Assembly (NCBI GenBank): GCA_030849065.1
Contig: JASAON010001636.1
Location: 1-64,000 of the forward strand
Length of the DNA stretch: 64,000 nt
Direction of reading: 5' to 3'
Source: Jaenimonas drosophilae
Lineage: Eukaryota > Euglenozoa > Kinetoplastea > Trypanosomatida > Trypanosomatidae
Shown here: positions 49,289 to 59,245 of the stretch, piece after piece
How positions within the stretch are numbered: position 1 is the stretch's first letter
Layout: each line of letters begins with the position of its first letter
Made by a program: the position numbers and the translations under genes
Notes under the pieces: generated by a model
What the model was told of the DNA's origin: nothing
The model's input: only the letters and a program-made list of their open reading frames with translations
The model's database searches: none

Positions 49289-50728
49289 ATGTCGAACGAT
49301 CTTGGCATTATTGGTCTTGGCGTGATGGGAGCCAACTTGGCCCTCAACATCGCCGAGAAGGGATTCCAGGTGGCCGTGTACAGCCGCACGACGAGCACGA
49401 CGCACGGCTATCTGGAGTCGAACAAGTCTTTCCCCCAGATTGGCAACCTCCACGGCTACGACACCCTGAAGGACTTCTGCGCCTCCATCAAGCCTGCGCG
49501 CAAGATCTTCATCCTCGTCCCCGCCGGTGCCGCCACCAACGCCACGATTGAGCAGCTGAAGCAGGTGCTGGACAAGAACGACATCATTATCGATACCGGA
49601 AACGCCAACTTCAAGGATCAGGATATTCGCGCACAGGAGCTCGAGGGCGTTGGCCTGCGCTTCATGGGTATGGGCATCTCCGGCGGAGAGGAAGGCGCTC
49701 GCAAGGGCCCGGCCTTCTTCCCAGGAGGAACGCCAAGCACCTGGGAGGAGGTACGCCCCATTGTGGAGGCTGCCGCTGCCAAGGCCATTGACGGACGTCC
49801 CTGCGTGACCTTCAACGGCCGTGGTGGGGCGGGCAGCTGTGTGAAGATGTACCACAACGCGGGTGAGTACGCGATCCTCCAGATTTGGGGTGAGGTGTAC
49901 AACGCCCTGCGTGTGATGGGCCTCAATAACGATGAGGTGGCCAACGTGCTGGAGGCGTGGAAGTCCAAGGAGTACCTGTCCTCCTACATGCTCGACATCT
50001 CCATCGCCGCCTGCCGTGCCAAGGAGGCCGCGGGTAATTACCTGACGGAGAAGGTGCTCGATCGCATTGGCTCCAAGGGTACTGGACTGTGGTCCGTGCA
50101 GGAGGCGCTCGAGATTGGTGTTCCGGCACCTTCACTCAACATGGCTGTCATTTCACGCGAGATGACCATGTTCAAGAGCGAGCGTGTGGCCAACACTGCA
50201 GCATTCGGCAAGTTCCCCACTGGCAAGGGCATCAACCTGAGCAACAAGACCGCCTCCGCGCCAGAGATTCAACAGCTCTACCACGCCACCTGCATCTCCA
50301 TCATCGCCAGCTACGCCCAGATGTTCCAGTGCCTGCGTGAGCTCGACAAGGTATACAAGTTTGGCCTCAATCTCCCCGCCACCATTGCCACCTTCCGTGC
50401 GGGCTGCATCCTGCAGGGCTACCTACTCCGCCCCATGACCGTGGCCTTTGAGAAGAACCCCGACCTCACCAATCTCATGTGCGCCTTCACGAAGGAGATC
50501 ACGGAAGGCATCGAGGAGTACCGCAAGATCATGGGCCTCCTCACGAGCTCCACGAGTGTCTCTCTCCCCGTACTGAGTGCCTCTCTGGTCTACGTCAATT
50601 CCATGTTCACCCCCACTCTCGCGTACGGCCAGTTGGTGTCGCTCCAGCGTGATGTCTTTGGACGCCACGGCTACGAGCGCATCGACAAGGAGGGACGTGA
50701 GTCGTTCGAGTGGCCAGAGATGCAGTAA
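49289..50728 (+). CDS. gnd: 6-phosphogluconate dehydrogenase, decarboxylating
   Basis: The 479-residue protein is full length. The N-terminal NADP-binding motif is GLGVMGANLALNIAEKGF (10-27). MGMGISGGEEGARKGP is the substrate/catalytic loop, and GGAGSCVKMYHNAGEYA carries the catalytic Lys. NLPATIATFRAGCILQGYLL and FGRHGYERIDKEG occur at the C-terminal end. It oxidises 6-phosphogluconate to ribulose 5-phosphate, CO2 and NADPH in the oxidative pentose phosphate pathway. The C-terminus (EWPEMQ) has no PTS1 signal, so a mainly cytosolic location is expected. It closely resembles trypanosomatid enzymes throughout. Confidence 0.97.
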   Translation: MSNDLGIIGLGVMGANLALNIAEKGFQVAVYSRTTSTTHGYLESNKSFPQIGNLHGYDTLKDFCASIKPARKIFILVPAGAATNATIEQLKQVLDKNDIIIDTGNANFKDQDIRAQELEGVGLRFMGMGISGGEEGARKGPAFFPGGTPSTWEEVRPIVEAAAAKAIDGRPCVTFNGRGGAGSCVKMYHNAGEYAILQIWGEVYNALRVMGLNNDEVANVLEAWKSKEYLSSYMLDISIAACRAKEAAGNYLTEKVLDRIGSKGTGLWSVQEALEIGVPAPSLNMAVISREMTMFKSERVANTAAFGKFPTGKGINLSNKTASAPEIQQLYHATCISIIASYAQMFQCLRELDKVYKFGLNLPATIATFRAGCILQGYLLRPMTVAFEKNPDLTNLMCAFTKEITEGIEEYRKIMGLLTSSTSVSLPVLSASLVYVNSMFTPTLAYGQLVSLQRDVFGRHGYERIDKEGRESFEWPEMQ

Positions 50729-51750
50729 GAGGAGTGTGCTTCCAGTGCTACAATGGACTACGCTTGTGCAGGATGGTTGGTGTTGGCACCTGTCCCAATG
50801 TTCCTCCGACGTGGAGAGAAGCCAGTCCAGTGCTCTTCTTTTATGCCAAAGCAAAACGTCTCAAATGTGCGTCTTATCTCATTCGTTGCGCGTGTGATGA
50901 TGAGTGAGGTGATGCCGAACACACATACAAAACCAAAACCTTCTTTTATTGTTGTTTATGACTTGTTTCGGTTGTTCCTGTAAAAATACATCTTCCGCTC
51001 ATGGTGAGCAGTGGTGGCCCGACATCTCTGCCTCCCCCGCGCCAACCCTATCATCATTGTGCTGGAAGAGCGCGATGGAATAAATATTTGAGTTTGTTGT
51101 GCGACAGCATTGCCAGTATGAGCCTCCAAAGGCTGGCGATGCTTCAACGTGTTCCCCACGAACACATAGCCAAATTATACCAAACACAGTGGTGCTCTGG
51201 GATCATCATCATCTTCCGAGCTTTCCTTGTGTTTGTTCATTCGCATTTGTGGCCGAGGAGATCACCTATACACACGATGACTCCAACTTCGCTTGTGCAC
51301 CAAACAACGATTTTCTCTGTGCAGCTGGGGATCTCCTTTTTGCAACAACTTCCCCTCCCCCCACATATACACTTTTATCATTGCACCATGCCTTCCCCTC
51401 TCATTCCTTTTTTGTTGTGCCGTGTTTCGTAGGTACTTTCAACCGTTCTTCATACATTCAATCAAAACCTTATTATTCATCGGATCGCATTACACCATCA
51501 ATTGGTACTTTACCACGTACACACACGCACAAATAGTCGCCCGTCTCGTTGCGCGGTAGAAGTTGCTGTTGCTGCTGTTGTTGTTGCCACTGCAGTTTCT
51601 TTCAGCTTGAAGCGTTCCTGTGCGAGAAAGCAAGTGCACGCAGGGAGTCGTCGTGCCACATTTCCTTCACAAGCAAGGAGGAGCACCCTTTGGCGAAACC
51701 TTCTTGGTCTCCCCCACCTAGCCTTCCTCTCTCCCTCCCCCACTGTGAAG
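50729..51750. other. Long spacer upstream of the carrier gene
   Basis: At 1022 bases this is longer than most spacers here. I see no supported gene. An ATG-started frame at 51001-51432 encodes mostly residues typical of translated pyrimidine tracts. Several T/C tracts and AGs occur (AG near 51430, 51595 and 51609), so the 5' end of the carrier mRNA could be at several sites. Confidence 0.5.
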
Positions 51751-52719
51751 ATGGGCAAGTCAGCCACATTATCACCTAGTCGCGGAAGCACCGCACAGCT
51801 TCGGCAGGAGCAGCCGTGGATGCATGGCCTCTCTGGCGTCCTGGGCGGCGCCATGTCGATGGTCGTCTTTTACCCCCTTGACTTTCTTCGAACCCGGATG
51901 CATACGCTGCACCAGGGCACTCGTGCTGCCCCGCTGCGCTCGGCACGGGAGATTGTTGGCCACGAGGGTCTACGTGGAATGTATCGTGGCCTGACTGTCT
52001 CCGTTGTTTCCACCAGCGTTGGCTGGGGCCTCTACCTCATCTCCTTCCGCGCAGCTCATCAGCAGGTGAGTGAGGCCCTCCCCACCTCTCGTGCCTCCAC
52101 CAAGGACTTCCTGAGTGCCTGCGTTGCCGCCACCATTACCGGAGCCGTCATCACCCCGCTTCACGTGATTAAGACCCGCCGGCAGCTCTACGATGCACAT
52201 CCCATCCCCGGCGAGCCTATCACAAGCCAACCACGTCGCGGCATGGCAGGCCTCCATCACATTGTGCAACAAGAAGGATTGTCGTCCTTGTTTCGTGGCC
52301 TTGTCCCGCAAGTCGTTCTCTGCGGCAACACCACGATTCAGGTGACCCTCTACGAGTTCATCCGACGACGGTGCTTCACCGATCACGAAAACCCCTCGCC
52401 GTGGCAAGTGGCCGGAGCCTCTGCCGTCTCCAAGGGCATCGCTGCTGCCATCTTCAATCCATTGGAGGTGGTGCGTACGCGGTTGCAAGATCAACGGAAT
52501 CGAGGATCACAGGCCTACCGGAGCATGGGTACGGGCCTCCAAACGATTTGGAGGACGGAAGGAATGGCTGGGTTGTACCGCGGTCTTCCCGTGAACGTCG
52601 CGCGTGTGATTCCAGCAAATGTGTTGGCCTTCATCCTCTATGAGAAGTGCCTCAGCCTCTTTCGTCAGACCACTGTAGCCTTCCCCACCTCCTCCGGTGC
52701 TGTAAGCGCACACGCATGA
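51751..52719 (+). CDS. Mitochondrial carrier family (SLC25) protein, FAD/folate-carrier-like
   Basis: The 322-residue protein has the three repeats of mitochondrial carriers. The signature motifs are PLDFLRTRMH (repeat 1), PLHVIKTRRQ (repeat 2, with His in place of Asp/Glu) and PLEVVRTRLQ (repeat 3). Each is followed by a GxxGLYRG-like segment such as GHEGLRGMYRGL and EGMAGLYRGL. The VGWGLYLISF element in repeat 1 resembles the SWGLYFF segment typical of SLC25A32/Flx1 FAD or folate carriers, so that substrate class is my best guess. It sits in the inner mitochondrial membrane. The ATG at 51751 is the first in frame; the upstream open frame has none. Confidence 0.85.
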   Translation: MGKSATLSPSRGSTAQLRQEQPWMHGLSGVLGGAMSMVVFYPLDFLRTRMHTLHQGTRAAPLRSAREIVGHEGLRGMYRGLTVSVVSTSVGWGLYLISFRAAHQQVSEALPTSRASTKDFLSACVAATITGAVITPLHVIKTRRQLYDAHPIPGEPITSQPRRGMAGLHHIVQQEGLSSLFRGLVPQVVLCGNTTIQVTLYEFIRRRCFTDHENPSPWQVAGASAVSKGIAAAIFNPLEVVRTRLQDQRNRGSQAYRSMGTGLQTIWRTEGMAGLYRGLPVNVARVIPANVLAFILYEKCLSLFRQTTVAFPTSSGAVSAHA

Positions 52720-54001
52720 TAGATGATGATGGTGCTAGCCTTTAGTCAAAACACAGAAGTAGGCATGCCCATCGTACTCACGTTATGCTCTGTAGCCTAC
52801 TAGCATTTCATTGATTGTTTAGTTGGCTGTGGTGCGTTTGTGGTTGGTCGCCCTCCAGGTAGCCCCCCACCCTTCTTTTTACACGCACCCCCAGATGCTC
52901 CTGGAGATAAAGGACCATCCACACGCATTCACGCATTTCACCATGTAGTAGCAGCCCGTGGACAGACTGCAGTAGCCTCCGGGTTGTGTTGGTTTGGTAC
53001 CAAAGGTGCCACAGCATGACTTGAGACCCAACGACAACAGGAGCTTTTCTTAATACACACAAAGAGAGAGAGAGAGAGGAGACCAACCATGAACTCTCTT
53101 CCTTTGTAGTTGCTGCTTGATGGTGTAGGTATATGCGTGTTGTGGCTGGGCTGTACCCTATCTCCTCCAATTTCTCCATGGAGCAACTGCTTTTTTTGTT
53201 TTCTTTTGATTTGATTGTGACGCAGAAGGCTGCCTGCACGGCTCCGAGAGCTTGCGGTGAAGATGATCAACTGTGAGCTCTCAGGAGTGCGGTGCGTGTG
53301 TATGCTTGTTATGGAAGTCAGAGATTGGCGTCAAAATATACGCGATCTTTTTTTTTCCTTTTTTGATGTGGTGTGAGGCTCATACGTACGGATGGATCTG
53401 TTGCTCTTTCATCCGTATTTGCGAAGAGATGGCTTGATTGTCGAAAGACAATTCCCAGTACTCATCACCTCATCAACTTCGCAGAACGGATTATTGGAGC
53501 AAGTGTGCCCCTCACCCGAGGACTCGTGAGGTATGAAGGTTCAGAGATGGAGAGCTCGGAAGTGCCCAGGTATGAGCTCAAACGAACACAAGAAGTATGG
53601 CTGAACCGACTTTTATCTGCCTTCTTTATTTGTTTGTTCATATTTTGACGAAGATTTGTTGTTCCTTCCAGTGCAAACCTGTTGTTCGTTGAAACATGTA
53701 AGGATATCAGCCCATGACACGCTCTCTCCGACCAGCAATGTGGATGAGTGAGTCGTGGGAGTCGTGGGAAAGCTAGCAGGCGCTGGCGGAGGGGAGTAGT
53801 GCGACTCACCGGTACTTCGCATGGTAGTGCTCCTTCTCCTCTGCATTGAGAACGTTTTTCTACTCTCATCAAGCAAAAAAAAACCTATACCTTCATCTTG
53901 TTGTTACTGACAGTAGTCTGCCTCTACAAGCCTCCCTACTTCGCCCATCTTTTGAATCTTTTGTAAGGAAACTGTGCAGCGGTGACGTCGTGTAGGCCAT
54001 C
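52720..54001. other. Longest ordinary spacer in the window, no clear gene
   Basis: 1282 bases with no recognised gene. It holds a (GA)n run near 53062-53080, a C/T tract with T runs at 53185-53215, and a strong T tract at 53347-53364 followed by an AG at 53376-53377 and an ATG at 53392. That ATG opens a 45-codon frame to 53529. A longer frame over 53373-53648 lacks ATG. The TRAPPC5 gene follows at 54002. Confidence 0.5.
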
Positions 54002-54589
54002 ATGTCTCGCTTGGAAGGACAACAAGGGCGTACCTCCGCCCCTGCGGAGGTGTCGCTGTCTTCCTTTAGTTTCCTCTTTTCAGATTTGTGCAGCCGGGCG
54101 TACAATTATCCAACCAAGGTTCGAACTGTGGAGGAGGTGGAGGCTCGCTTGACCTCTCTCGGCGCACACGTGGGTACCCGATTGGTGTTGCTCGCATCGC
54201 TCAATGATGCATCACTGCAGAGACGTCCACTTACGGTTGAAGCGGTTCTGAAGCTTGTGCAGGAGCGGCTGTGGAAGATGTGGTTTGGGTGCCCTGCCAG
54301 CGATGTTCAGCGTGAGAGCAATTCGGATCGCTTCTTCGTTGTGGACAAGGAGCCACTCGTTCTTCGCTATATGCATCCGTCTCCTGATTTTATAGATGAT
54401 GAGGGCCGGTGCACGGTGAATTATGCAAGCTTCATGGGCGGCGTTCTGCAAGGGGCGCTGACAACCATTGGCTTTGAGGCGGAAGTGGCCACCTATCATC
54501 AACCGGAAGCAGGAAAACCACACCAGTCACTTTTTGTGGTTAGTTTCAGCAAAGAGGTTTGGGATCGTGAGAGATGCATGCGTGTCTAA
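54002..54589 (+). CDS. TRAPPC5: TRAPP complex subunit 5 (TRAPPC5/Trs31)
   Basis: The 195-residue protein has the Bet3-family fold of the Trs31 branch. SLSSFSFLFSDLCSRAYNYP and VEEVEARLTSLGAHVGTRLV form the first helices. VLKLVQERLWKMWFGCPASD, the FVVDKEPLVLRYM strand and NYASFMGGVLQGALTTIGFE follow in the family order. Trs31 is a core subunit of the TRAPP GEF/tethering complexes that activate Rab1 and related GTPases at the ER-Golgi and Golgi. The length matches the family (about 190). The ATG is immediately after the spacer C/T tracts. Confidence 0.92.
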   Translation: MSRLEGQQGRTSAPAEVSLSSFSFLFSDLCSRAYNYPTKVRTVEEVEARLTSLGAHVGTRLVLLASLNDASLQRRPLTVEAVLKLVQERLWKMWFGCPASDVQRESNSDRFFVVDKEPLVLRYMHPSPDFIDDEGRCTVNYASFMGGVLQGALTTIGFEAEVATYHQPEAGKPHQSLFVVSFSKEVWDRERCMRV

Positions 54590-54777
54590 GACACGTACAG
54601 ACGCACATTTCTCAGTGATGATGAACTTCTGCCACCTGTCAAGTTGTGTTATCGTACTGTACTGGTGCTTCAAGGCTCATTACGATTATGGATGAATGAA
54701 TCTTTGTTGCTTCCTTAATTTTAATATTCTATTCAAGTAGCTTATTCCAGAACAGCCTTCTTCTACCGATCCTCAAC

Positions 54778-55575
54778 ATGACGGGAGTACTTACGATGGG
54801 CCTGGTGATGCAGCGCTCCAAGATCGATGATATCCAGCGTGTTCAAAAGCTAAACGTATGCAATTCCCAACTTCAGGATATTGGCGTACTCCGCGATGCC
54901 CTGAGTCTGGAAGTTCTGTCACTCTCACTCAATGATCTTGAAGAACTCGGCGCACTCTCCAACTGCTCACGTCTCCACGAGCTTCATCTTCGCAGGAATC
55001 AAATCCGAGATATCAATCAGGTTCTTCACCTTAAACATCTTCCGCTCGACGTGCTGAACCTCGCCGAGAACCCCATTTGCCGCGATCCCAACTACCGTCG
55101 CTTCATTATCGCTGCCATTCCATCACTGGAGCGCTTGGATGATACCAACATCTCAGACGATGAGCGAGCAGGTGCGCTCCGTGTGTTTCCCGAGCTCTCC
55201 TCCTTTGCTCCTCCCCCATCGCGATACGCCAACAACGGAGAAAACACAGGCTATGTGCCTGCACCGAAGCCAGCGGCATCCGTTCGGCCATCCACGCAAC
55301 AACAACGCCCCTCTACGGCGGGCTCACAGCGACCATCGTCCGCCGGAATTCCCCCAACCCCCAACCGTCGCCCAGAATCTCGACCAGCCTCCAGCAACTA
55401 CGGAGGTGCCACGCCCAGCAACGCCAACGCCAACCGTCTTCGTAGCAGTGGATCCATGTCTGTGGGGCCATCGGAGGCCGGCGTGGTGCAGGCGGTGAAG
55501 GTGCTCTGCTCGGAGCTTTCTCCTCAGGCGTTGCAAGAAGTCCGCCGATTCCTTGACTCCCTCAACGGCTATTGA
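54778..55575 (+). CDS. CFAP410: CFAP410 (C21orf2) ciliary leucine-rich-repeat protein
   Basis: The 265-residue protein has LRRs in residues about 20-130: [60 protein letters not shown] and [20 protein letters not shown], capped by [11 protein letters not shown]. This matches CFAP410 order and spacing. A Pro/Ser/Arg-rich linker (about 140-230) leads to a short C-terminal helix ([20 protein letters not shown], then [10 protein letters not shown]), the oligomerisation domain of the family. CFAP410 acts at the basal body and in cilium assembly, and its human form links to ciliopathy. Conservation of both ends indicates a functional protein. Confidence 0.9.
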   Translation: MTGVLTMGLVMQRSKIDDIQRVQKLNVCNSQLQDIGVLRDALSLEVLSLSLNDLEELGALSNCSRLHELHLRRNQIRDINQVLHLKHLPLDVLNLAENPICRDPNYRRFIIAAIPSLERLDDTNISDDERAGALRVFPELSSFAPPPSRYANNGENTGYVPAPKPAASVRPSTQQQRPSTAGSQRPSSAGIPPTPNRRPESRPASSNYGGATPSNANANRLRSSGSMSVGPSEAGVVQAVKVLCSELSPQALQEVRRFLDSLNGY

Positions 55576-55655
55576 GCTCCTCCCTCACGGGCTCACCAAC
55601 GTACCTCTCCTCCCTCTGTGTGCAGCATCGCCAGCTTCAATTCCACACAAGGGGG

Positions 55656-55985
55656 ATGGATTTAGAACGATCAATGGCCACAGTTCGCTTCGCCCTCTAC
55701 CCAGATTGCCTTGGTTCCCTGCTTGACATGAGTGGGTTGGCAGTGTTTTTGGTGATGCACCAGCTGACCTTCAACACTCCAACTCATCTCTTCCTGTTTT
55801 GTTTGTACTTCGCTATCCCCATCACGTCGATTTTTGCCACTTTGGCTAGCCTCCAACCACGAAAAAGAAGGTGCCCGTGGGAAAAGGAATACATCGCTTA
55901 CTTGTACCGTTGTTGGGTGCGCTCCTTCCTTTACTTAGCGCAGCAACTTGGAAGCTCACTTGCTCTCACAGTTGTGCAGAGGTGA
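55656..55985 (+). CDS. Possible small membrane protein
   Basis: A 109-codon frame with ATG lies in the 556-base gap between CFAP410 and the next gene. A C/T tract and CAG at about 55601-55625 precede it, as for real genes here. The protein has two hydrophobic stretches (GSLLDMSGLAVFLVMHQLTF and HLFLFCLYFAIPITSIFATL), then a basic loop (PRKRRCPWEKEY) and an amphipathic C-terminus. No family is recognised. It could be a chance frame in a spacer. Confidence 0.4.
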   Translation: MDLERSMATVRFALYPDCLGSLLDMSGLAVFLVMHQLTFNTPTHLFLFCLYFAIPITSIFATLASLQPRKRRCPWEKEYIAYLYRCWVRSFLYLAQQLGSSLALTVVQR

Positions 55986-56131
55986 CTGATGTTTAGTGCA
56001 ACCTTCGATTCACCGTCTTTCCCCACTTTCTGCACTTCTTATTATTGTTGCGATTGCGCAGCAATTGGTTGTTTGTTCTTCTTCGAAGATTAGTGAGTGT
56101 GGCTTCTTGCACGCACAGTACTGTCCTAGTC

Positions 56132-58189
56132 ATGAACGAGCATGCATTTGGCGACGACCAGTCGCCGATGGAAGTCCTGAAGGATCTTCCGGCCTTTGAG
56201 AACGATGAGGATGAGTACCGCTACGTCGCCCCAACATGCATCCATGAAGGCTTCGACTGCTTTCGACTACAATACCGTGGCCCCCGAGATACGGTCAAGT
56301 CTTTGGAGGTGGATGTGCAAGGAAACCGCGTGTACGCCGCCACAGCCCATGGACTTTACATTTGGGAGCTGCAATCCCACGACGCCATCGCAATGCTTCA
56401 ACACCCGCAGTGGGTAAACTGCTCACGTTGCTACCCACCCTTGATCTCCATGACCGATGAGAGTGCGTCCACCTCCACGAGTACGCTTCCTATTCCTGAA
56501 CCACCCCCAGCCCCTCCAACCTCATCGGATACCTCTACGGCTGATGCACCCACAGACATACCGCCAGCAGCATCCACTTCTAGTATTCCAAGTCTCACAA
56601 CAAAGACGGAGCGCATCATCACGGCATGTGAAAACGGCGTCTTGACGGTGTGGTGTGCCGTGACCTTTCGTGTGCGTAGTCGCTACCGCCCTGGTTTTGG
56701 CCCGCTGACGGACCTTCAGTTCTGCCCTACTCCCCATCGATCTGAACAGCAGCTGCAGGAATTCCGCTCCTACGATCTTTCCTCGCACCCTGCCTGTGCT
56801 GCCATCTCCATGGATCATGTGTACATTCTTCAAATCCAGCCCGAGGTAGAACTTCTACGTGACTTGGTACACCCCTCCATTTGCACCGCCATCACAACCT
56901 TCGTCTGCCCCAAGATGAGGTGCCTGCTCGTAGGCCAGGAAAACGGCACCATCCTCTGCTGGTCTCTACGCCACTGCCTCTACCTCGATACACTGCACTA
57001 CCCAGCAGGAGAATCCGATGTGGAGGCAGACGCCCACCACAGTGGTTTTCATGTTCCTCGCATGGATCTCATGACGGAGACCGTGCGGGCTACCTTTGCC
57101 TTCAACATGAGACGAAGCCAGAACCCGCAGTCCAGCGGCCTCGGCCGGGAGGTTCCCACCTTCCCCTTCACGGCAGAGATGAACTATAGCCCGGAGGTTG
57201 TGGCTGCACTGCAGTTCTACAACCGAGAGGGGAAAGAAGGAAAGCGGTTTGGAAATAGTCAAGTCAACAACGCCAGCATTGGGGAGGAGTACAGTGCTCC
57301 GCTAGTAGAGTGCCTGCCAGTGCTCCCCCTCGATAGCATGGCCTCTGAAGACGATCGACAGGGAAGTGCGGCTCAGTGGAAGGGCTCCCAGCCATTTTCC
57401 ATGGACATTGGCTCCATCAACTTCCCTGTGGAAGACTACCCCCCACTACCGTACGATATCCGACGTGTCACTGCACTCACCGCGGGCAACAAAGCTGCCT
57501 GGTCGTCTTCACGCTTCTACAGTGGCCACGCTACTGGAGAGGTTCTTGTGTGGGAGGCAACCTTCAAGAATCAGCCCATTCTGCTTCTAAAAAAGGTGCG
57601 ACTCTTCCCTCGTGGAACGTGGGTGTGGCACATGAATGGCATGGATGTTGCCGTACCGAATGACTACCGCCCTGAATTCCGCGTTCCTCCATCCTTCCTA
57701 CGCAAAACGCGCTCGGCAGAAGATCGCGTAGGGAAGGCCTATGCATTGCCACTGATTGTGTGGGCGGATAGTGGAGAAATGCAGTACCTCCTTGCTGGAG
57801 AAACAGGAGTGGCAGCGACTCAGGGTCCTGGATACCTTGCAACAGCATCCTACTCCTTTAGCTGTCCAGAGCTTCCTGCCAACATTCTCGCCACACTGGA
57901 CCACTCTGCCAGTATGCTGGACTCTGGATGGAAGCTCAGTACGAGCCGCCTGGAGTCGAGCAAAGTAATGGGCTCAAGCAAGATGGGCTCGTCACGGATT
58001 GGGCTCGTCGTGCGTACACGTTCATCCATATCCATGAACTCTCTCACTTCCATCCACAACCATAAGCCGGAAGAAATACACAATTACATCGTCATGGGGA
58101 GTTTCGAGGGACGTACGGAGCGCTTTGACGTCACGGCGGTGGTCAAACGTCTTTTGGAGGCAACGATGCCACCCAAGCGCTACGCCTGA
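56132..58189 (+). CDS. WD40-like beta-propeller protein of unknown function
   Basis: The 685-residue protein has beta-propeller-like repeats with degenerate WD units: VKSLEVDVQGNRVYAATAHG ending LYIWEL, RIITACENGVLTVWCAV, RCLLVGQENGTILCWSL, and FYSGHATGEVLVWEA with a clear GH...VW unit. A Pro/Thr/Ser/Ala-rich insertion lies at about 110-150. Ser/Arg-rich repeats near 610-640 (SKVMGSSKMGSSRIG) may be phosphorylated. I do not recognise a named family. The start ATG at 56132 follows AGs at 56087-56088 and 56117-56118. The frame extends further upstream into spacer. Confidence 0.72.
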   Translation: MNEHAFGDDQSPMEVLKDLPAFENDEDEYRYVAPTCIHEGFDCFRLQYRGPRDTVKSLEVDVQGNRVYAATAHGLYIWELQSHDAIAMLQHPQWVNCSRCYPPLISMTDESASTSTSTLPIPEPPPAPPTSSDTSTADAPTDIPPAASTSSIPSLTTKTERIITACENGVLTVWCAVTFRVRSRYRPGFGPLTDLQFCPTPHRSEQQLQEFRSYDLSSHPACAAISMDHVYILQIQPEVELLRDLVHPSICTAITTFVCPKMRCLLVGQENGTILCWSLRHCLYLDTLHYPAGESDVEADAHHSGFHVPRMDLMTETVRATFAFNMRRSQNPQSSGLGREVPTFPFTAEMNYSPEVVAALQFYNREGKEGKRFGNSQVNNASIGEEYSAPLVECLPVLPLDSMASEDDRQGSAAQWKGSQPFSMDIGSINFPVEDYPPLPYDIRRVTALTAGNKAAWSSSRFYSGHATGEVLVWEATFKNQPILLLKKVRLFPRGTWVWHMNGMDVAVPNDYRPEFRVPPSFLRKTRSAEDRVGKAYALPLIVWADSGEMQYLLAGETGVAATQGPGYLATASYSFSCPELPANILATLDHSASMLDSGWKLSTSRLESSKVMGSSKMGSSRIGLVVRTRSSISMNSLTSIHNHKPEEIHNYIVMGSFEGRTERFDVTAVVKRLLEATMPPKRYA

Positions 58190-58442
58190 CGCAGTGTTCC
58201 CCCTCACACGACTATCATCTCACTTGTATCATACTTTTGTTTGTCACGTGTAAAGTTCATCAGCCCTCTATGGTGCCTCACTCTTCTGCTTCCAAACATG
58301 CACTGCCCTGCATCTGAAACACACTCACATGCTTGATGTTGAACTACTTACCTTCCAACTCGCACATGAAACGCTGTTCATACTTCTTTCCTTTCTACTG
58401 TTCTTTTTTGTGTGAGTAGACGTTTTAGTTCGCCCCACGATC

Positions 58443-59009
58443 ATGACCCGCGCTGGCTTCAAGAGCAACTCTCTCGGCAAGGAGAAGAAGCTTGCCCTCC
58501 TCCAGGCCCGCAAGACCGCCGTGGAGAGCCGCAAGAACCGCGATGACAAGCGCTGGAAGCGCGTGCTCGCCAAGATGGACGACGAGAAGCGCAAGCAGTT
58601 CAACGGCGTCGGCAACACCGCGAGCCACTCCCGTGTCCGTGGCGCCACCCGCTGCTCCCTGCGCAAGAACCACGAGCGCAAGCCCGACTCCGTGAGCATG
58701 GAGGCCACGATCCACCTGGCCAAGCTCCTGAAGAAGAAGACCTTCCACAAGCGTGCTCCCCTCGCCATCAAGCGCATCAAGACCTTCGTCGGCAAGCTCA
58801 TGAAGACCAACGATAACCGCATCGACGCTTCCCTCAATACCTACATCTGGCACAAGGGCGTGAAGGGTGTTCCCGGCCGCGTCCGCGTTCACATCGAGCG
58901 CAAGGCTGAGACCCACGAGGGCAACAAGCACAAGCACTTCTACACCGTCATCTCCAACGTCAGCGTTCCCACCTTCAAGAACCTGACCACCACTGTGCTT
59001 CGCCAGTAA
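58443..59009 (+). CDS. RPL31: 60S ribosomal protein eL31, copy 1
   Basis: The 188-residue protein has the eL31 domain at about 85-188: EATIHLAKLLKKKTFHKRAP, IKRIKTFVGKLMKTNDNRID, LNTYIWHKGVKGVPGRVRVH and a C-terminal VISNVSVPTFKNLTTTV. Human and yeast eL31 are only about 110-125 residues, so the first 80 basic residues (GFKSNSLGKEKKLALLQARK and following) are an extension. eL31 sits at the polypeptide exit tunnel of the large subunit. Codons are strongly biased to C-ending forms, as expected of a highly expressed gene. The coding sequence appears identical to copy 2. Confidence 0.93.
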   Translation: MTRAGFKSNSLGKEKKLALLQARKTAVESRKNRDDKRWKRVLAKMDDEKRKQFNGVGNTASHSRVRGATRCSLRKNHERKPDSVSMEATIHLAKLLKKKTFHKRAPLAIKRIKTFVGKLMKTNDNRIDASLNTYIWHKGVKGVPGRVRVHIERKAETHEGNKHKHFYTVISNVSVPTFKNLTTTVLRQ

Positions 59010-59245
59010 GATTGATTGTCGATGCAATCCCGCGGTACTTCAACGTCTGTGATTTATGATCATTTCATTCTGTAAGTGTTCCTTGTGCCCATGTGTAGAT
59101 CCTTTGCAGGGGTCTACGTTGTTGTTGTTGTTGCTCATGAGTGCCCTTTTGTGTGATGTATCCCTGTACACTAATTCATTCTTTCTTTTTTTGCTCCCTT
59201 TTCTGTTACTCACTATTCACAAACTTAGTGGACCCACACGCAACG

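Noticed and set aside
51001..51432. 143-codon ATG frame upstream of the carrier
   Set aside because: Composition rich in Leu, Phe, Pro, His and Ile as expected from C/T tracts; no domain, and no clear acceptor directly before it.
58443..59009. First read as eL19 because of the basic N-terminus and tandem copies
   Set aside because: The C-terminal motifs (HKRAPLAIKRIK, IWHKGVKGVPGRVRV, VPTFKNLTT) are those of eL31.
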